The notes beneath the pieces were generated by a model that worked only from the letters and a program-made list of their open reading frames with translations, did no database searches and was not told where the DNA came from. Position numbers and translations under genes: made by a program. A DNA stretch of 64,000 bases from Tritrichomonas musculus (lineage: Eukaryota; Parabasalia; Tritrichomonadida; Tritrichomonadidae). This document shows, piece after piece, positions 37,044-47,615 of this stretch. Position 1 is the first letter of the stretch, and each line of letters starts with the position of its first letter. Location: the NCBI GenBank assembly GCA_039105265.1, contig JAPFFF010000019.1:2016501-2080500 (forward strand), given 5' to 3'.

Positions 37044-37744
37044 AAATACAAAAATAATAATCGCTTTTTTAATTAAATTTCCTGAATCTTATCAGTGTTT
37101 GGATTGAATTCATTCATGCATTTCTTGCCCTCATCAGTGTATTGGAAGAATTCCCATACCTCATCGTAAAACTTCTTTGGAAAGTGATATGGCATACCAT
37201 AATCATCGTAATCACCTGTAAGCTCATCAATATAGTAATCAAATATTTCTCCATACTCACGAAAAGCAGCATTTTCATCATGAAAAGATATGTATAAGTG
37301 ATTCTGTTCTCTGAATATATCCATTTGTGCGTCTATAATAAAGGGTTCAACAACATCAATAGCATCACGGTCACCATCAATGACTTTATCACAAATGTTA
37401 GCAAAAAGGTCGTACATAGGTGTTTTATATGTACGGAGTTGTTTAGCAGCATAATTAGCAAAGGCTTCCATTATATGTAGTGGAAATAAAAAATAAAAAA
37501 ATTTTTAAAAAATATAATTTTTGAAAAATTGTAAAAACTTAGTTATCCTATCAAAACATAATGAGTTGATAAAGGGTTCCAGAAAATTATTCAAATGTAT
37601 AGGTTAGTAATGGAAACACGGGTAAAAACAATAACAAGTACACATACCTGATTTTTTATACCTGAGCTTGTTGGCTTGCAAGGTATGCTGGGCAAGGTAC
37701 GAGTAAAATTATTAGATGGTCATCCCGCACAGACCATTACTACT
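37044..37744. repeat. Mav-B right terminal inverted repeat (701 bp)
   Basis: It is the reverse complement of 16245-16945. The outer end reads CCATTACTACT before the target duplication. Confidence 0.95.
37073..37471 (-). CDS. TIR-encoded acidic protein (132 aa), right copy
   Basis: This is identical in sequence to the protein of the left terminal repeat and reads inward. Its stop is 29 bp inside the TIR boundary, so the repeat ends almost exactly where the gene ends. That fit suggests the gene helped set the repeat length, or was captured together with it. Confidence 0.75.
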   Translation of the reverse strand: MEAFANYAAKQLRTYKTPMYDLFANICDKVIDGDRDAIDVVEPFIIDAQMDIFREQNHLYISFHDENAAFREYGEIFDYYIDELTGDYDDYGMPYHFPKKFYDEVWEFFQYTDEGKKCMNEFNPNTDKIQEI

Positions 37745-37750
37745 TTCAGT
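37745..37750. repeat. Target site duplication of Mav-B, right copy (TTCAGT)
   Basis: It matches 16239-16244 and sits inside the POLB gene of Mav-A. Confidence 0.95.
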
Positions 37751-39978
37751 ACTTCCATCGATTGTTCAAACAACCATGAAATCCATTCTGGAATAAACTC
37801 TTCAGACTCTCTTAGTGAAAAGTGTTTTGTAATTAATCCTGAAGATAATTTAACACATGAAGCAACTGAAAGAGGTATTAAACGTGAATTGATTACAGTT
37901 GAATCAGAAATCGATTTGTTAACTGATTGTTCCATCGTTTCAAAATCGTATGTCATATAATAAATGTTAGGTTTCCATTCTAAATCGTATGCCAAACAAT
38001 ATTCATAAACTGGATTGTTTAAGATATGTGGACAGAATGGAAGTGGTTCCTTGTTTGGAATAAAGTTCTTCTTGAAAACTCCATCACAATGTTTGACATG
38101 AGATTCAAATCTAAACATATTTTCAGCTCCTCGATGAGTGTATGAATGACATTTTGGACAAATATGTATTTGAGTTAGTTTTTCAGGATTCTTAATATAC
38201 ATAATATGAATAATTTGGTCTTTCGAGAAAAGTAATGCAGAATGAGTTGGATAAGATTTATCGAAAAACCATTGTTCAGATAAGTCATAATATGAAGAAT
38301 TATCGTTTTTAGTGAACTCATATATATTAATATTGAGATGATATTTCTTAGACAATTCTTCCATTTGTTCCATTGTTACTCCTTTGAATTCTTTGAGAAT
38401 CTTTAATCCTTGTTTTGGAATTTTGGTGTTATATTCAATGTTATGTTCTTTGAGAAGGATTTTTTTAGCAACCTTAGTTCTATCTTGTACTCGATATTTT
38501 TGAGTGTCTGCAAGTTTATGTATTTCAACATTATTTACAATTATGATATCACTCAAACAGATTGCAAGAAATCGATAGAAACATAATTTATCATCTTCAT
38601 TGTCAGATATAATAAAATCATTTTTGATGAATTCTTCTGGTAAATCTTTGATATGTCCAGTAACCTTTCGCATTCGTGAGACAGTAAATGAAATTGAACC
38701 AACGATTGTTAATTTAGTTGATGAAGATGATGTTTCATATGAATTGATATTCGATTCAATATACATTTTAACATAATCAAGGTCCTGAATTGAATTTACA
38801 ATAATTGGAATTGATTCTTTAAAGTTTCTCCATTTGATTTCACGAGCCTCATATTCATATTTATTTTCATCAGAATCTTCACCAAAATTAACTGTAGGAG
38901 ATTCAAATACACCAGATAATTGGAAATGAATTTTGAATGGTTTTAGTTCTCTATCAAATACTTGTTGCAATGATTCGAAGATTTGATTTAATGATGAGAT
39001 TTGATTGAAATAATAAATAACAATTGGGGAGCCATTGTATTGTTTCTGAGCAATATTTGTTTCGGGATAGTTGTTATAATAATCCCAAACCTCAACTGCT
39101 TTATCAAAATCATGTGGTTCATTAATCATAAGATAATCATTGTGTTTTGATTTAAATTTGTTATTGAATTTATCAAGATATTCATATAATTCTTCGTTTT
39201 CAGGAATGTAATATTCAAGTAAATGGGATTTATCGTGAATTTCTTTTTGTTCAATTTTCTTGAGATTCTCTTCTTTATTATATTGTTTAATTAATTTAAT
39301 TGCATTATCGACTGCTTCATAAGCACGTTTAATTGCATTTTCAAGTTTTTCTTTTTTCAATTGATTATCAAATTTGTTCTGAGAATTAATTCTTACAAGT
39401 TCATCTAAAGAATTGATTTGTTTGTATTCGTTTTTATCAAATTTGTTGAAGAAATTATTATCATCACGAACTTGTTTATCATGAAATTCTTGATTGATTT
39501 GTTGTTGTTGTTCATTGAAATATTGATAATCAGATTCATTTGGTTGTTCATCTTCATAAAATGATTCACGATTTAATATATCTTGATAATTGTGTTCATA
39601 AGATTTATTTAATTCATGCTGTTTATTATAATATTGATTATATGTTTCATTCAATTCATCATCATTAATCGATTCATTATTAATATAATCTAGATAATTT
39701 TGTTCATATTGACGACGATTTTGTTCATGAGTTATGAAATTATCAAGTTTTATCAGAAAATCATCACTATTATTAAAATCAAGCCCAATTATTTGTTGGG
39801 CATTATGTTGATTAAGATATGTATATAATGTTCTGATATTTCGTAATTTAGCACCTCCTCGATATCGACGAGTATCTGCAATTTCAAGATTTTCATTAAG
39901 TCCTTGATTAATATTATTAATAGATTCAATAATATCGTCATTAGTAAAATCAATAAATGAATTTTGGTTGAAAGCCAT
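37745..39978 (-). pseudogene. POLB: POLB of Mav-A, N-terminal part, split by Mav-B
   Basis: The gene starts at 39978. Residues 1-130 are Asn/Gln-rich and unlike the other copies. Then follow the OTU-like block (DDKLCFYRFLAICL with a Cys, and IIHIMYI), a zinc finger (ICPKCHSYTHRG, HVKHC) and exonuclease motif I (YDFETMEQ). The frame runs through the insertion point and ends by chance inside the Mav-B terminus at 37720. The rest of the enzyme is at 13625-16244. A 6-bp palindrome with 7-nt loop (GCCCAA/TTGGGC, 39783-39801) lies in the variable N-terminal part. Confidence 0.9.
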
Positions 39979-40284
39979 TTATCAAAAATAAAAATGTGGA
40001 AAAAAATTAGTTCAAAAATTAATTTTATAACTTGTTCTCAGATTCATTCTGGAGCCCTTATTTAAATTTTAAATCCCAAATTAACTTTGAAATAAATTTT
40101 AAAATGAGTGTTTAGCGCTTTATGACAGGCCTTGTTCTACAACAGATTATGGAGGCTAATTAAAATTTAAACCCTGTGGATAAGTTTTTCGTTAATTTTC
40201 AAAATGAGGTTTTGAGCTTGGTTCCTGGTATTGGGAGACCTAGAAAAATTATTCGACCACCAATACGAACATACATATACTACT
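39979..40284. repeat. Putative right terminal region of Mav-A
   Basis: No gene is visible in 39979-40330. The stretch ends ATACTACT at 40284, the inverted form of the AGTAGT start shared by Mav-B and the termini at 59161 and 59352. It lies 306 bp upstream of the inward-reading POLB, comparable with other elements. The left partner is outside the window. Confidence 0.6.
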
Positions 40285-40330
40285 TTTCATTCATTTATAA
40301 TTATATTAAATCATTATAATTCATTGTTTT

Positions 40331-40585
40331 TCATTTAACTTCATTCAATATTGATTTTCCAAATCTCCCAACTCTGTCAGCAACATTTAAACCTGTATCA
40401 ATTGCGTCAACAACCTGACCGACACCAGGAATGAATTGTGTAATCGGTTTAACTCTGTCAACGATTTGCTTTCCAACATCAACAACTTTTGGTAATGCTT
40501 TAACTGCTTTCTGAGCGAATGATTTTACTTTGCCGCCAATTGATTTAAATGCGTTCTTGATTTTGTTGAATATACCGACACCCAT
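40331..40585 (-). CDS. pVI/pX-like small basic virion peptide (84 aa)
   Basis: The longest intact copy: an amphipathic basic N-terminus (GIFNKIKNAFKSIGGKVK), AVKALPKVVDVGK, then a Gly/Val-rich hydrophobic segment (FIPGVGQVVDAIDTGLN) and a basic end. No membrane-spanning length is reached. It is divergent from the capsid gene with a 49-bp gap. Confidence 0.68.
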   Translation of the reverse strand: MGVGIFNKIKNAFKSIGGKVKSFAQKAVKALPKVVDVGKQIVDRVKPITQFIPGVGQVVDAIDTGLNVADRVGRFGKSILNEVK

Positions 40586-40634
40586 AATTTAATTAATGAT
40601 AAAAGTGTTTTATTTCCTTTTTATTCAATCATAA

Positions 40635-42587
40635 ATGTTATACAGAAACGAGAGAGCCCATAATCTTCGCACTGAAACAGGAAACGTTCTTCATGCATTT
40701 GAAGAGATGAGAAACATGATTAATGTCAATGACGGTACGCGTTCATTTTCATTTAGAACTGTTGACTGTCATGACCAACCAGCTCCATTTCATCAAGGAC
40801 AATATTCGCAAATAAGTTTAACACATCCTGACCACTTCATAAGTGATATTGATAAAGGTTTCTTAACATTTCACGTTAAATTAGATTTGTCATTGAATAC
40901 AGATATGAGTAAATTAAATGAAATCAAAGACCCCAACAACTTGTACAAACTGTTTGTCGGTTTCAAATCATCAAACCAGTTGTTTGACAGGTTAGAGATT
41001 CTTCATAATAATGTCAATGTCGGATACCAACAGAATGAATGCATTCGTGAGGGCTTCTTATATTCTTCAGTTAAACCAGAAGCCGAGAAGAAACGTCGCA
41101 GATTCGTTCATTCATTGTGGGAAAACATTAGCAACTATTCACAGACACATGCAGGAGCTTATGTTAACTTGAATTCATTTAAGAACACAGGAAGAAGTGA
41201 AGTCGAATTTGATTTGAATGTTCCTTTTGATGATTTGCTTGCATTACAGGCATTCGATTTATTCCCTAACGGAATCATTGGTGATTTATCAATTCGTTTT
41301 CAAGTTAGTCCCGCTGGTCTTGTTTGGGCAGTATTAGACCCTTACACAGTTGCTGAAGCAAAAGTATTTCTTGAAGATAATGATTCAATATCGATGGAAG
41401 AATTAAACAGACTAAAGGAAATCAAAGCACGAGGACACCTCAAACATCAATTCACACAAATTGGTAATCAAGCAGTGATTCCAGGACCTGGAGACAATCC
41501 AGACCCACCATCACCTGAACCAACACCAACGAAATATCAATTGAAGTATGAATTGTTAGACCATTACATACCTGCTTCAACAAATATTCCTGTTAATGAC
41601 GTTCTTGAAACATTTACATTTATGTTCAGCTATACTGATGAAGAGTTTGAAGAGCTCGGAATTGAAAAGACAGATGATGATAAAGTAATTTGTAATAAAC
41701 ATTATCTTAAAGAACATCCGAGCGGAATACCTTCATCAAAGCATCCAGCAGGCAATGTTTATATTAATTTTGTTTCTAAATCTGAAGCCAACAAGTTGAT
41801 GAGCGCTCATTATTCAAAACAAACAGCAACATTAACAGTTAATCGAATGACCATCACAGCTTGTAAATCTAATATGCAAGGCTTTGGAGTTTGTGAAGCT
41901 ACAAGACAAGGAATTGAAGACATTTTAAGACAAGGTTTAATCATTCCTTCACAAAAAGTTGATTATCATGCTTTTCCAATCGCTCCAGCAGCAAACGGAA
42001 TCAAGTCAACATTGAATATCCCATTAATCAATGCAACTAATTTATCAATCATGTTTCCAAAGCATCATAATGATTTAACTGTCTTTGAAAACCCAGTTTA
42101 TCAAAATTGTTTCTTGAATATTGGTGGAAAGAACTTCCCAGACGAAAACGTTTCAACCATTGGTGCACGATTCTTTGAAAATCAATTAACGGCTGGTGAT
42201 TTAGATGCAATCACTCTTTCATGCACAAAGGAATTTGAGGATTCGATGACAATGCCAAAGAATGACGCTAACGGTAAGAGATACAACAACACAATCAGTG
42301 ATGCAACATCATTTGTATTCAACATTCAAACAGAACGAGCAAGTGCAGGATATTGTTATGACGGACTTGATGGAGGTTTCGGAAACGTTCAGATACAAGT
42401 CAATGGGCAACCAATATATACAGGAGATGATGACACATATTTCAATGTTGTTGAACCAGATGGAACCATTGTCAAACCTCCTCCGACTCAACTTTGGATA
42501 ACTAGGGACTCTTACTTTAAACTATCGCTTGACGGTTTAGAATATCATGATGATTCAACACCACAAGGAAGTCAAGCAAATGAATAA
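40635..42587 (+). CDS. MCP: Major capsid protein candidate (650 aa)
   Basis: It is intact. The first 285 residues and last 270 residues are highly similar to the Mav-A protein. The region between (about 290-395) is different: a short Pro stretch (PDPPSPEPTP) and an unrelated-looking loop segment. That makes it the most variable part among capsid copies and probably the exposed loop. Near-identity elsewhere, despite silent divergence of the DNA, indicates purifying selection for a structural role. Confidence 0.78.
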   Translation: MLYRNERAHNLRTETGNVLHAFEEMRNMINVNDGTRSFSFRTVDCHDQPAPFHQGQYSQISLTHPDHFISDIDKGFLTFHVKLDLSLNTDMSKLNEIKDPNNLYKLFVGFKSSNQLFDRLEILHNNVNVGYQQNECIREGFLYSSVKPEAEKKRRRFVHSLWENISNYSQTHAGAYVNLNSFKNTGRSEVEFDLNVPFDDLLALQAFDLFPNGIIGDLSIRFQVSPAGLVWAVLDPYTVAEAKVFLEDNDSISMEELNRLKEIKARGHLKHQFTQIGNQAVIPGPGDNPDPPSPEPTPTKYQLKYELLDHYIPASTNIPVNDVLETFTFMFSYTDEEFEELGIEKTDDDKVICNKHYLKEHPSGIPSSKHPAGNVYINFVSKSEANKLMSAHYSKQTATLTVNRMTITACKSNMQGFGVCEATRQGIEDILRQGLIIPSQKVDYHAFPIAPAANGIKSTLNIPLINATNLSIMFPKHHNDLTVFENPVYQNCFLNIGGKNFPDENVSTIGARFFENQLTAGDLDAITLSCTKEFEDSMTMPKNDANGKRYNNTISDATSFVFNIQTERASAGYCYDGLDGGFGNVQIQVNGQPIYTGDDDTYFNVVEPDGTIVKPPPTQLWITRDSYFKLSLDGLEYHDDSTPQGSQANE

Positions 42588-42612
42588 ATGAATTGATTTC
42601 ATTAAATAATCA

Positions 42613-42641
42613 TTTTGCTTTGCAAAAGGGAACAGAGTTCC
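42613..42641. repeat. Two mini-hairpins between capsid and INT genes
   Basis: TTTTGC/GCAAAA (42613-42627, loop TTT) and GGAAC/GTTCC (42629-42641, loop AGA) stand side by side. They are the same type as the Mav-A hairpins and could equally serve in 3' end formation of the capsid transcript. Confidence 0.55.
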
Positions 42642-42674
42642 TTCATAAATTAATGCTTTATTTTTGCGATTCAA

Positions 42675-43754
42675 ATGAATGAATCAATCAACTATCCTTT
42701 TAAATCTAAATACAAGTACATCAAAGACACGGGCATTAAAACCGAGCCCTATATTAAGGATTACCAATTGAAGACAGTAAAGAAACTATCAAAACCTGAC
42801 TTCTCATTTGAACCGTATGCGTACGAAATTGATATAATGTTTGCATTAAATAAAGCTTATTTAGTAATAATCAATGTAAACACCAAATACCTAATTGTTG
42901 AACCAATTGATTACAAGTCTGAGTATTATGTAATCAAAGTAATTGATAAACTAGTCAATAAAAGAAATATCAGAATTGAAACAATTAAATGTGATGGTGA
43001 AAAGGCTTTTATATCAAATGCATTCAAAAGTTATTGCAACGGTGAAGAGCAAAGATATCAATTAGACAAACACACAATTAAATTCAAAGCACCAAACAAA
43101 ATAAAGTTAATCATTGATGATTCACCTTTCACGAATGCACATAAATGTGTTGATGCAGTAATCAGAACATTACGAAATGCTTTCGGTCAATCACAACAAC
43201 GAATGACAAACAATGTATTGATGCAACAAACGGTTGAATGGTACAATAACACGCCTCATGCATCTCTTCGTTTATTGAATCCTTTATACACATCATTTGA
43301 CGAAGAAACTGATGAATACCTTGACAAACGACAATCAAAATACATTTATCTAACACCTCAACAGATGCAAGATGACCGCGACCTTGAATGGCAATACATT
43401 AGAGCCAAATCAATGCAATTGAAAGAGATTCAACAAAAACAACGATTTAAAGGTCTTCTGTCATATAAACCCAAAAATATAATACTCATTCACACCGATT
43501 ACGGAAAAACAGAAAAGAAACATGAAAAGCAAAGAAGAGTGTTCAATGAACTCGCTGAATTCATTTGCTATGAGTCTGGAAACGTTAAATGTAAACTATT
43601 AAATCCTTAACGTCAAACTACCAAAACACAGAAGAATAAAACAATAATAACAGTCCCAATCATGTACACAAAATATGTTTGTTCATCAATAGATGATTTG
43701 AATGATGATTATAAAATATTCTTTTTGGCTTATAAAACGCAAAATGAAAGCTAA
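42675..43754 (+). pseudogene. INT: Maverick integrase with one in-frame stop
   Basis: The catalytic core is intact: Asp in YEIDIMF, Asp in IKCDGEKA and Asp in HKCVDAVIRTLRNAF with 52 residues between the last two, the shortest spacing of the three. The SH3-like tail begins (NIILIHTDYGKTEKKHEK) but a TAA at 43608-43610 interrupts it. The frame then stays open through VPIMYTKYVCSSIDDLNDDYK, which matches the end of the Mav-A enzyme, to 43754. If the stop is not a sequencing error the product lacks its last 48 residues. The gene overlaps the start of the next by 11 bp. Confidence 0.82.
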
Positions 43755-44094
43755 ACAAAACACAACTAAACGATACTATCACACACAATCAAAAGATTTT
43801 ATTCTTCCTGATGATTTCGTTTATAGTCGCAACAAGAAGTATATTGTTGTTCAGTATTGTGGGGCTGTTGTCAATCAACATATTGTTGGTGATTTGATGG
43901 TTCATTCAGATATAGTTGAATTCATGCCTTTCTGCGACCATTTCATTATGCTTGCTAACAGAAGACAAACCAAATACCGTAAATATGAGTGTCTGAACAA
44001 TACAAAAAAAGAGTATCATTTATGGTTTACAGATATGAAAGGAAACGTTATTGAACCTGAATCATTTATATTCAGTTGTCTTTTGATTTATTAA
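43744..44094 (+). CDS. Conserved small Maverick protein (116 aa)
   Basis: The start at 43744 is chosen because the residues upstream in the same frame overlap INT coding sequence; an ATG at 43702 is also open. The core YYHTQSKDFILPDDF, GDLMVHSDIVEF, ANRRQTKYRKY, WFTDMKGNVIEP is conserved, with one 3-residue insertion before the Trp. The overlap with INT, also seen in Mav-A, supports joint expression. Confidence 0.82.
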   Translation: MKAKQNTTKRYYHTQSKDFILPDDFVYSRNKKYIVVQYCGAVVNQHIVGDLMVHSDIVEFMPFCDHFIMLANRRQTKYRKYECLNNTKKEYHLWFTDMKGNVIEPESFIFSCLLIY

Positions 44095-44106
44095 TGACTA
44101 TTCAAA

Positions 44107-45298
44107 ATGGATTCTAAGGTAATTTATTTAAATCCGAATCAATTGGCTGATATGAGCCGTTATAAAATTGATGATGTTGCACCGATTACATTTGCATTGA
44201 TTACAGTAGAAAAAAATAGATATTTTTTCCCTTCAATTTTCATATTTCCAAAGCAAGCTAAAAGTACAACTAAAGGTGATATGTTAACAAGTAGACCTAC
44301 ATGGATAATATATCTTTATGGTGATACACCTGAAAAACCTTCATACGTGTTTACAAAAAAGATTCTTACAGGATATCAGGAACCTATATTTATATTAATA
44401 GTTGATAATACACCAAAAGCATTAACAAAATATTATAAAAATTATAACGGTGAATCTTATTTTCATAAAACTTACTTTGCTTTCACTTCTGAATCATTCA
44501 TAAAGGCATTTGATAATATTATAACTGCAGCTGATATAAACTATGACCCTAATGCAGCACAAACATATTTATCTTTTTATATTTACGATAACCCTGAAAA
44601 AATTCCGATAATTGATTGTTATGTTAATACAACTCCTGAATCTGACAACGAGGAAATTGCAAAATCGATAACAGCAGATTTAAATCATAATACAGGTACA
44701 AAATCAATTGAAAAATCGGCTTTTAGTTTTCGAAATGATACAATAGCCGATGAATATCCTGTATTCAAACCGAGAAAAATAACACAGGATTCAGGTTTTA
44801 ATACAAAAGAATCAATATCGACTCCAAAGAGATTTGATGCAAAACTAATAAAAATGTTAGAAAAGATTTCCAATCAGCTGCAAATGCAACAATCAGAACC
44901 AATATATAAGCACTTGCCAAAAGATAACAAAGTTCACTTTTCAGCATCAGCAAAACGAACTATTCCTAATAGCTCGGAAACATATCAAAAAAATAGTTCA
45001 ACAAAATAATTCTTTACCGAATTATGAACCTATGGAAATTGAAGAAGATTGGCACGAAGAAAACCAAAATCAATCACAAGGCTTTGATTTTGAAACACCA
45101 AATCCTAATAAGACATCAAATTATTATGAACGACAACAAAACATAAATAATAATAATAATACTTTTGAAGACTTGTCAAGTGAAGAAGAATATAATCAGC
45201 AACCACAATCAACAAAACGTTATAGTTTTAGAATCGTTTCAGACCCAAATGACAAAAATAATAATAATAACAATAATGGAGGTTTTGATTTAAATTAA
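44107..45298 (+). pseudogene. Positional equivalent of the 396-aa protein, frameshifted
   Basis: A 300-aa frame from 44107 stops at 45009. A second frame then continues with acidic and Asn-rich sequence to 45298 (the last 80 residues, including NNNNNNNGG). The switch falls at a run of seven A at 44987-44993, so one base gained or lost, or slippage there, would join them. The N-terminal 180 residues look globular, and similarity to the Mav-A protein is weak, mostly in position and layout. The end abuts the stop of the convergent 764-aa gene. Confidence 0.65.
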
Positions 45299-47593
45299 TT
45301 ATTCATTATTCATTCTTTGATGTAATGGTTTAAGATTAACAGCAAAATCAGCATATTTATTTTTGTTCTGCAATTTACTTTCTTTGAGTTGTGCTTTGAA
45401 TGCTGTGTATCCACAATTTGGATATATATCTCTTTCTATTGCTGCGGTGATTCGTTTAATGAAATTATCTTTAACGTTCTTAATATCTTCTGGCGTTGCT
45501 TCTTTAATTCCTTCTGCATTTCGTTTCAACCTGTTATATCCTTCTTGCTTACTTACATCAACATTGAAACCAACACCAAAGACAACATAATCAATGTAAT
45601 GCATTAATTCAGTAAATTGTTTACCCCATTGACTTGGTTCAGCCTTTAATTCTCCTGATGTGATATCAATAGCTTTATCAATAATCTTCTCAACATATGA
45701 TTGAACATTCTTTCCTAATACTGAAACATATTCTTTATTGTTCTGTTGTTTCCAATATGTCCATTGTTCATATGTTAATATCTTTCCATTGAACTTATTG
45801 TCTTGAATGATTTCTTTGAAAGGAGCATCAAAGAGATAAGCAAATAACATATTTGATACAGCAAGGTAATTGATGAGTTTCTTCAAAGGAGATAATACAA
45901 AGAATTGTTCGTCATTCCAATACACTTTCCAGACTTTAGAAAAGATTGATGACCAATAAGAACTTGGTGTAATACGTTTGCTGACTCTTGCTTTTCCCAG
46001 ACCCATAGGACCGTAATAATTTTCTAGCTCTTGCATTTCTTTTCCCTTTGTTAATTTGTATTGACCAGCATCCCAATCAATTTTCTTGATATCTTTATCA
46101 AATAATGATTGAATCCATTTATTGAACGGCATTTCTTTTCTTTCTTGTTTTGTTTTAATAACAGATTTCCAAACTTTCTTGTAAGGAGAAGCAAATACAA
46201 GCTTGTATCCGTTAATGATTGAAGGATTACCGTTCCTATCAATTAAAACAACATCATCAACTTTATCACCGTTCAAGTCTGTTATTGAGTTTCCTAACGG
46301 GTCTTTGGCATTTTCTGGTAATAAACGATATCTTGGTTTACCGTCTTTATCAACTGAATTCTTACAGTATTCAATAGCTGTATCACGACAAGCTGCATTC
46401 GGAATGTATTTGATTCTGAAGTTTCCGTTAATAATCATATCAATAAATTTATCTCTGTAATAGGATATATTACCACCAACCCGAGGTATTTCAAGCTTGT
46501 CAAATGAATCCTTTAATGTTGAGTTAACAAGAGGCATATCTTTTTTATCACGACGTCCGCGAGTATTCTTTGAGGGTTGCTTTGCATTTCTTATTAATTC
46601 ATCAAGTATTTCATCATCTGCTTTGTTATCTTCTGCATATCCTTTGTATTTCCTTGCAAAAGGTGATTTAATTTCTTGTGCTTCTTCTTCATTATCTTCA
46701 TATCTGTATGGTTGTTTTGCAGGTGTTCTTGCATATCTGTATGCTTCGGTTGCTGCTTCATTATCATCTTGCCAATCATCTAATTCATCATCATATAATG
46801 ATTGAAGAGGTCCGTTATTATTGTTGTTGTCGTCTGCCATTTTATTAGTTGAAAAATTATTTTTATTGTGTTCCTTTGATGGTTCAATAAAAGAATCAGA
46901 TAAATCATCGTTTTTCAATATTAATGACTCAGAATCTGATTCGCTTAATGTTATATTAAGTAATGAATCTTCACTGTCTTTAGGCAATTGTATTGTCGAG
47001 TCATTTTCATCAGAATCACTCGGAGTTATGCGTTTTCTTCTTGGTGTTCTTCGTTTATTAGTATCAAGTGTTGGTTCATGTATGCTTGTTCTCTTTCTTC
47101 TTCCTTTGTTGGTTTGTGGTGTTTGACTCTTTCTCGGTGGTTTGATGGGTGATGAACGAAAACCATCAGAGCTATAATTCAAATCATCGTTGACAACAAT
47201 ATTGAAGTAATTGATAATTGTATCAAGACTTTTTTTATCTGTTGTGTACTCTTTTAAACTAAGGAATCGATTGCCTTTACTTTTAATACCTGCATTGATT
47301 TTGTTCATCAATGAAACAAATCGACGAAACTTGACTTTCATTTCACGAATCTTTCCCACACTTCTTCCTGTATATTCATTGTTTTGTATTTGATACAACA
47401 AATTAATTAAATCATTGGGGTGTTCTAGTTTGTATGTACTGAGAAACGTGTTCTTAAAATAATCTATCGGGTCCTCTAGTTCTTCATCATCATCAGGTTT
47501 AGATACCTCACTATCAAATATAGTTTCATCATCAATATTACTTAAATCTAATTCAAAGCTATCAGATGAATTATTTTTATCTTGTTTTGACAT
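45299..47593 (-). CDS. Conserved large Maverick protein (764 aa)
   Basis: The C-terminal core (NGNFRIKYIPNAACRD, the DLNGDKVDDV loop, INGYKLVFASPYKKVWKS, SSYWSSIFSKVWKVYW) matches the other copies. The N-terminal 330 residues are Ser/Asp/Glu-rich with repeated SDS and DDE patches and share almost nothing with the other copies. So the gene has a fixed C-terminal domain and a freely changing acidic N-terminus, which resembles a chaperone-like or DNA-mimic arm. Start 47593 is 22 bp from the divergent fibre start. Confidence 0.85.
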   Translation of the reverse strand: MSKQDKNNSSDSFELDLSNIDDETIFDSEVSKPDDDEELEDPIDYFKNTFLSTYKLEHPNDLINLLYQIQNNEYTGRSVGKIREMKVKFRRFVSLMNKINAGIKSKGNRFLSLKEYTTDKKSLDTIINYFNIVVNDDLNYSSDGFRSSPIKPPRKSQTPQTNKGRRKRTSIHEPTLDTNKRRTPRRKRITPSDSDENDSTIQLPKDSEDSLLNITLSESDSESLILKNDDLSDSFIEPSKEHNKNNFSTNKMADDNNNNNGPLQSLYDDELDDWQDDNEAATEAYRYARTPAKQPYRYEDNEEEAQEIKSPFARKYKGYAEDNKADDEILDELIRNAKQPSKNTRGRRDKKDMPLVNSTLKDSFDKLEIPRVGGNISYYRDKFIDMIINGNFRIKYIPNAACRDTAIEYCKNSVDKDGKPRYRLLPENAKDPLGNSITDLNGDKVDDVVLIDRNGNPSIINGYKLVFASPYKKVWKSVIKTKQERKEMPFNKWIQSLFDKDIKKIDWDAGQYKLTKGKEMQELENYYGPMGLGKARVSKRITPSSYWSSIFSKVWKVYWNDEQFFVLSPLKKLINYLAVSNMLFAYLFDAPFKEIIQDNKFNGKILTYEQWTYWKQQNNKEYVSVLGKNVQSYVEKIIDKAIDITSGELKAEPSQWGKQFTELMHYIDYVVFGVGFNVDVSKQEGYNRLKRNAEGIKEATPEDIKNVKDNFIKRITAAIERDIYPNCGYTAFKAQLKESKLQNKNKYADFAVNLKPLHQRMNNE

Positions 47594-47615
47594 TGTTTAG
47601 TTTCTAATAAATTGA

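Larger units (their letters stand above)
16245..37744. mobile_element. Mav-B, complete 21,500-bp Maverick/Polinton
   Basis: Both ends are defined: 701-bp inverted repeats that look identical over all compared segments, terminal AGTAGTAATGG, and flanking TTCAGT duplications. Gene order from the left is 132-aa gene (TIR), POLB, 100-aa gene, fibre genes, 868-aa protein, 396-aa homologue, 109-aa protein, INT, capsid, pVI-like, 126-aa protein, a nested 1.1-kb element, HNH, small proteins, ATPase, 149-aa protein and the 132-aa gene again. POLB, INT and ATPase are intact. Capsid, fibre, HNH and the 396-aa homologue carry frameshifts. Matching terminal repeats point to a recent insertion. Confidence 0.97.
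1..40284. mobile_element. Mav-A, Maverick/Polinton interrupted by Mav-B
   Basis: The element comprises 1-16244 and 37745-40284; its left end lies outside the window. The gene set (POLB, INT, ATPase, capsid protein, fibre, pVI-like peptide, KilA-N) is single-copy across these two pieces. The right end is placed at 40284 because the sequence there, read inward on the minus strand, begins AGTAGTATATGT and shares AGTAGT with the proven ends of Mav-B. The next six bases (40285-40290, TTTCAT) would be its target duplication, whose partner is not in the window. The right end is an inference from one terminus only. Confidence 0.75.
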
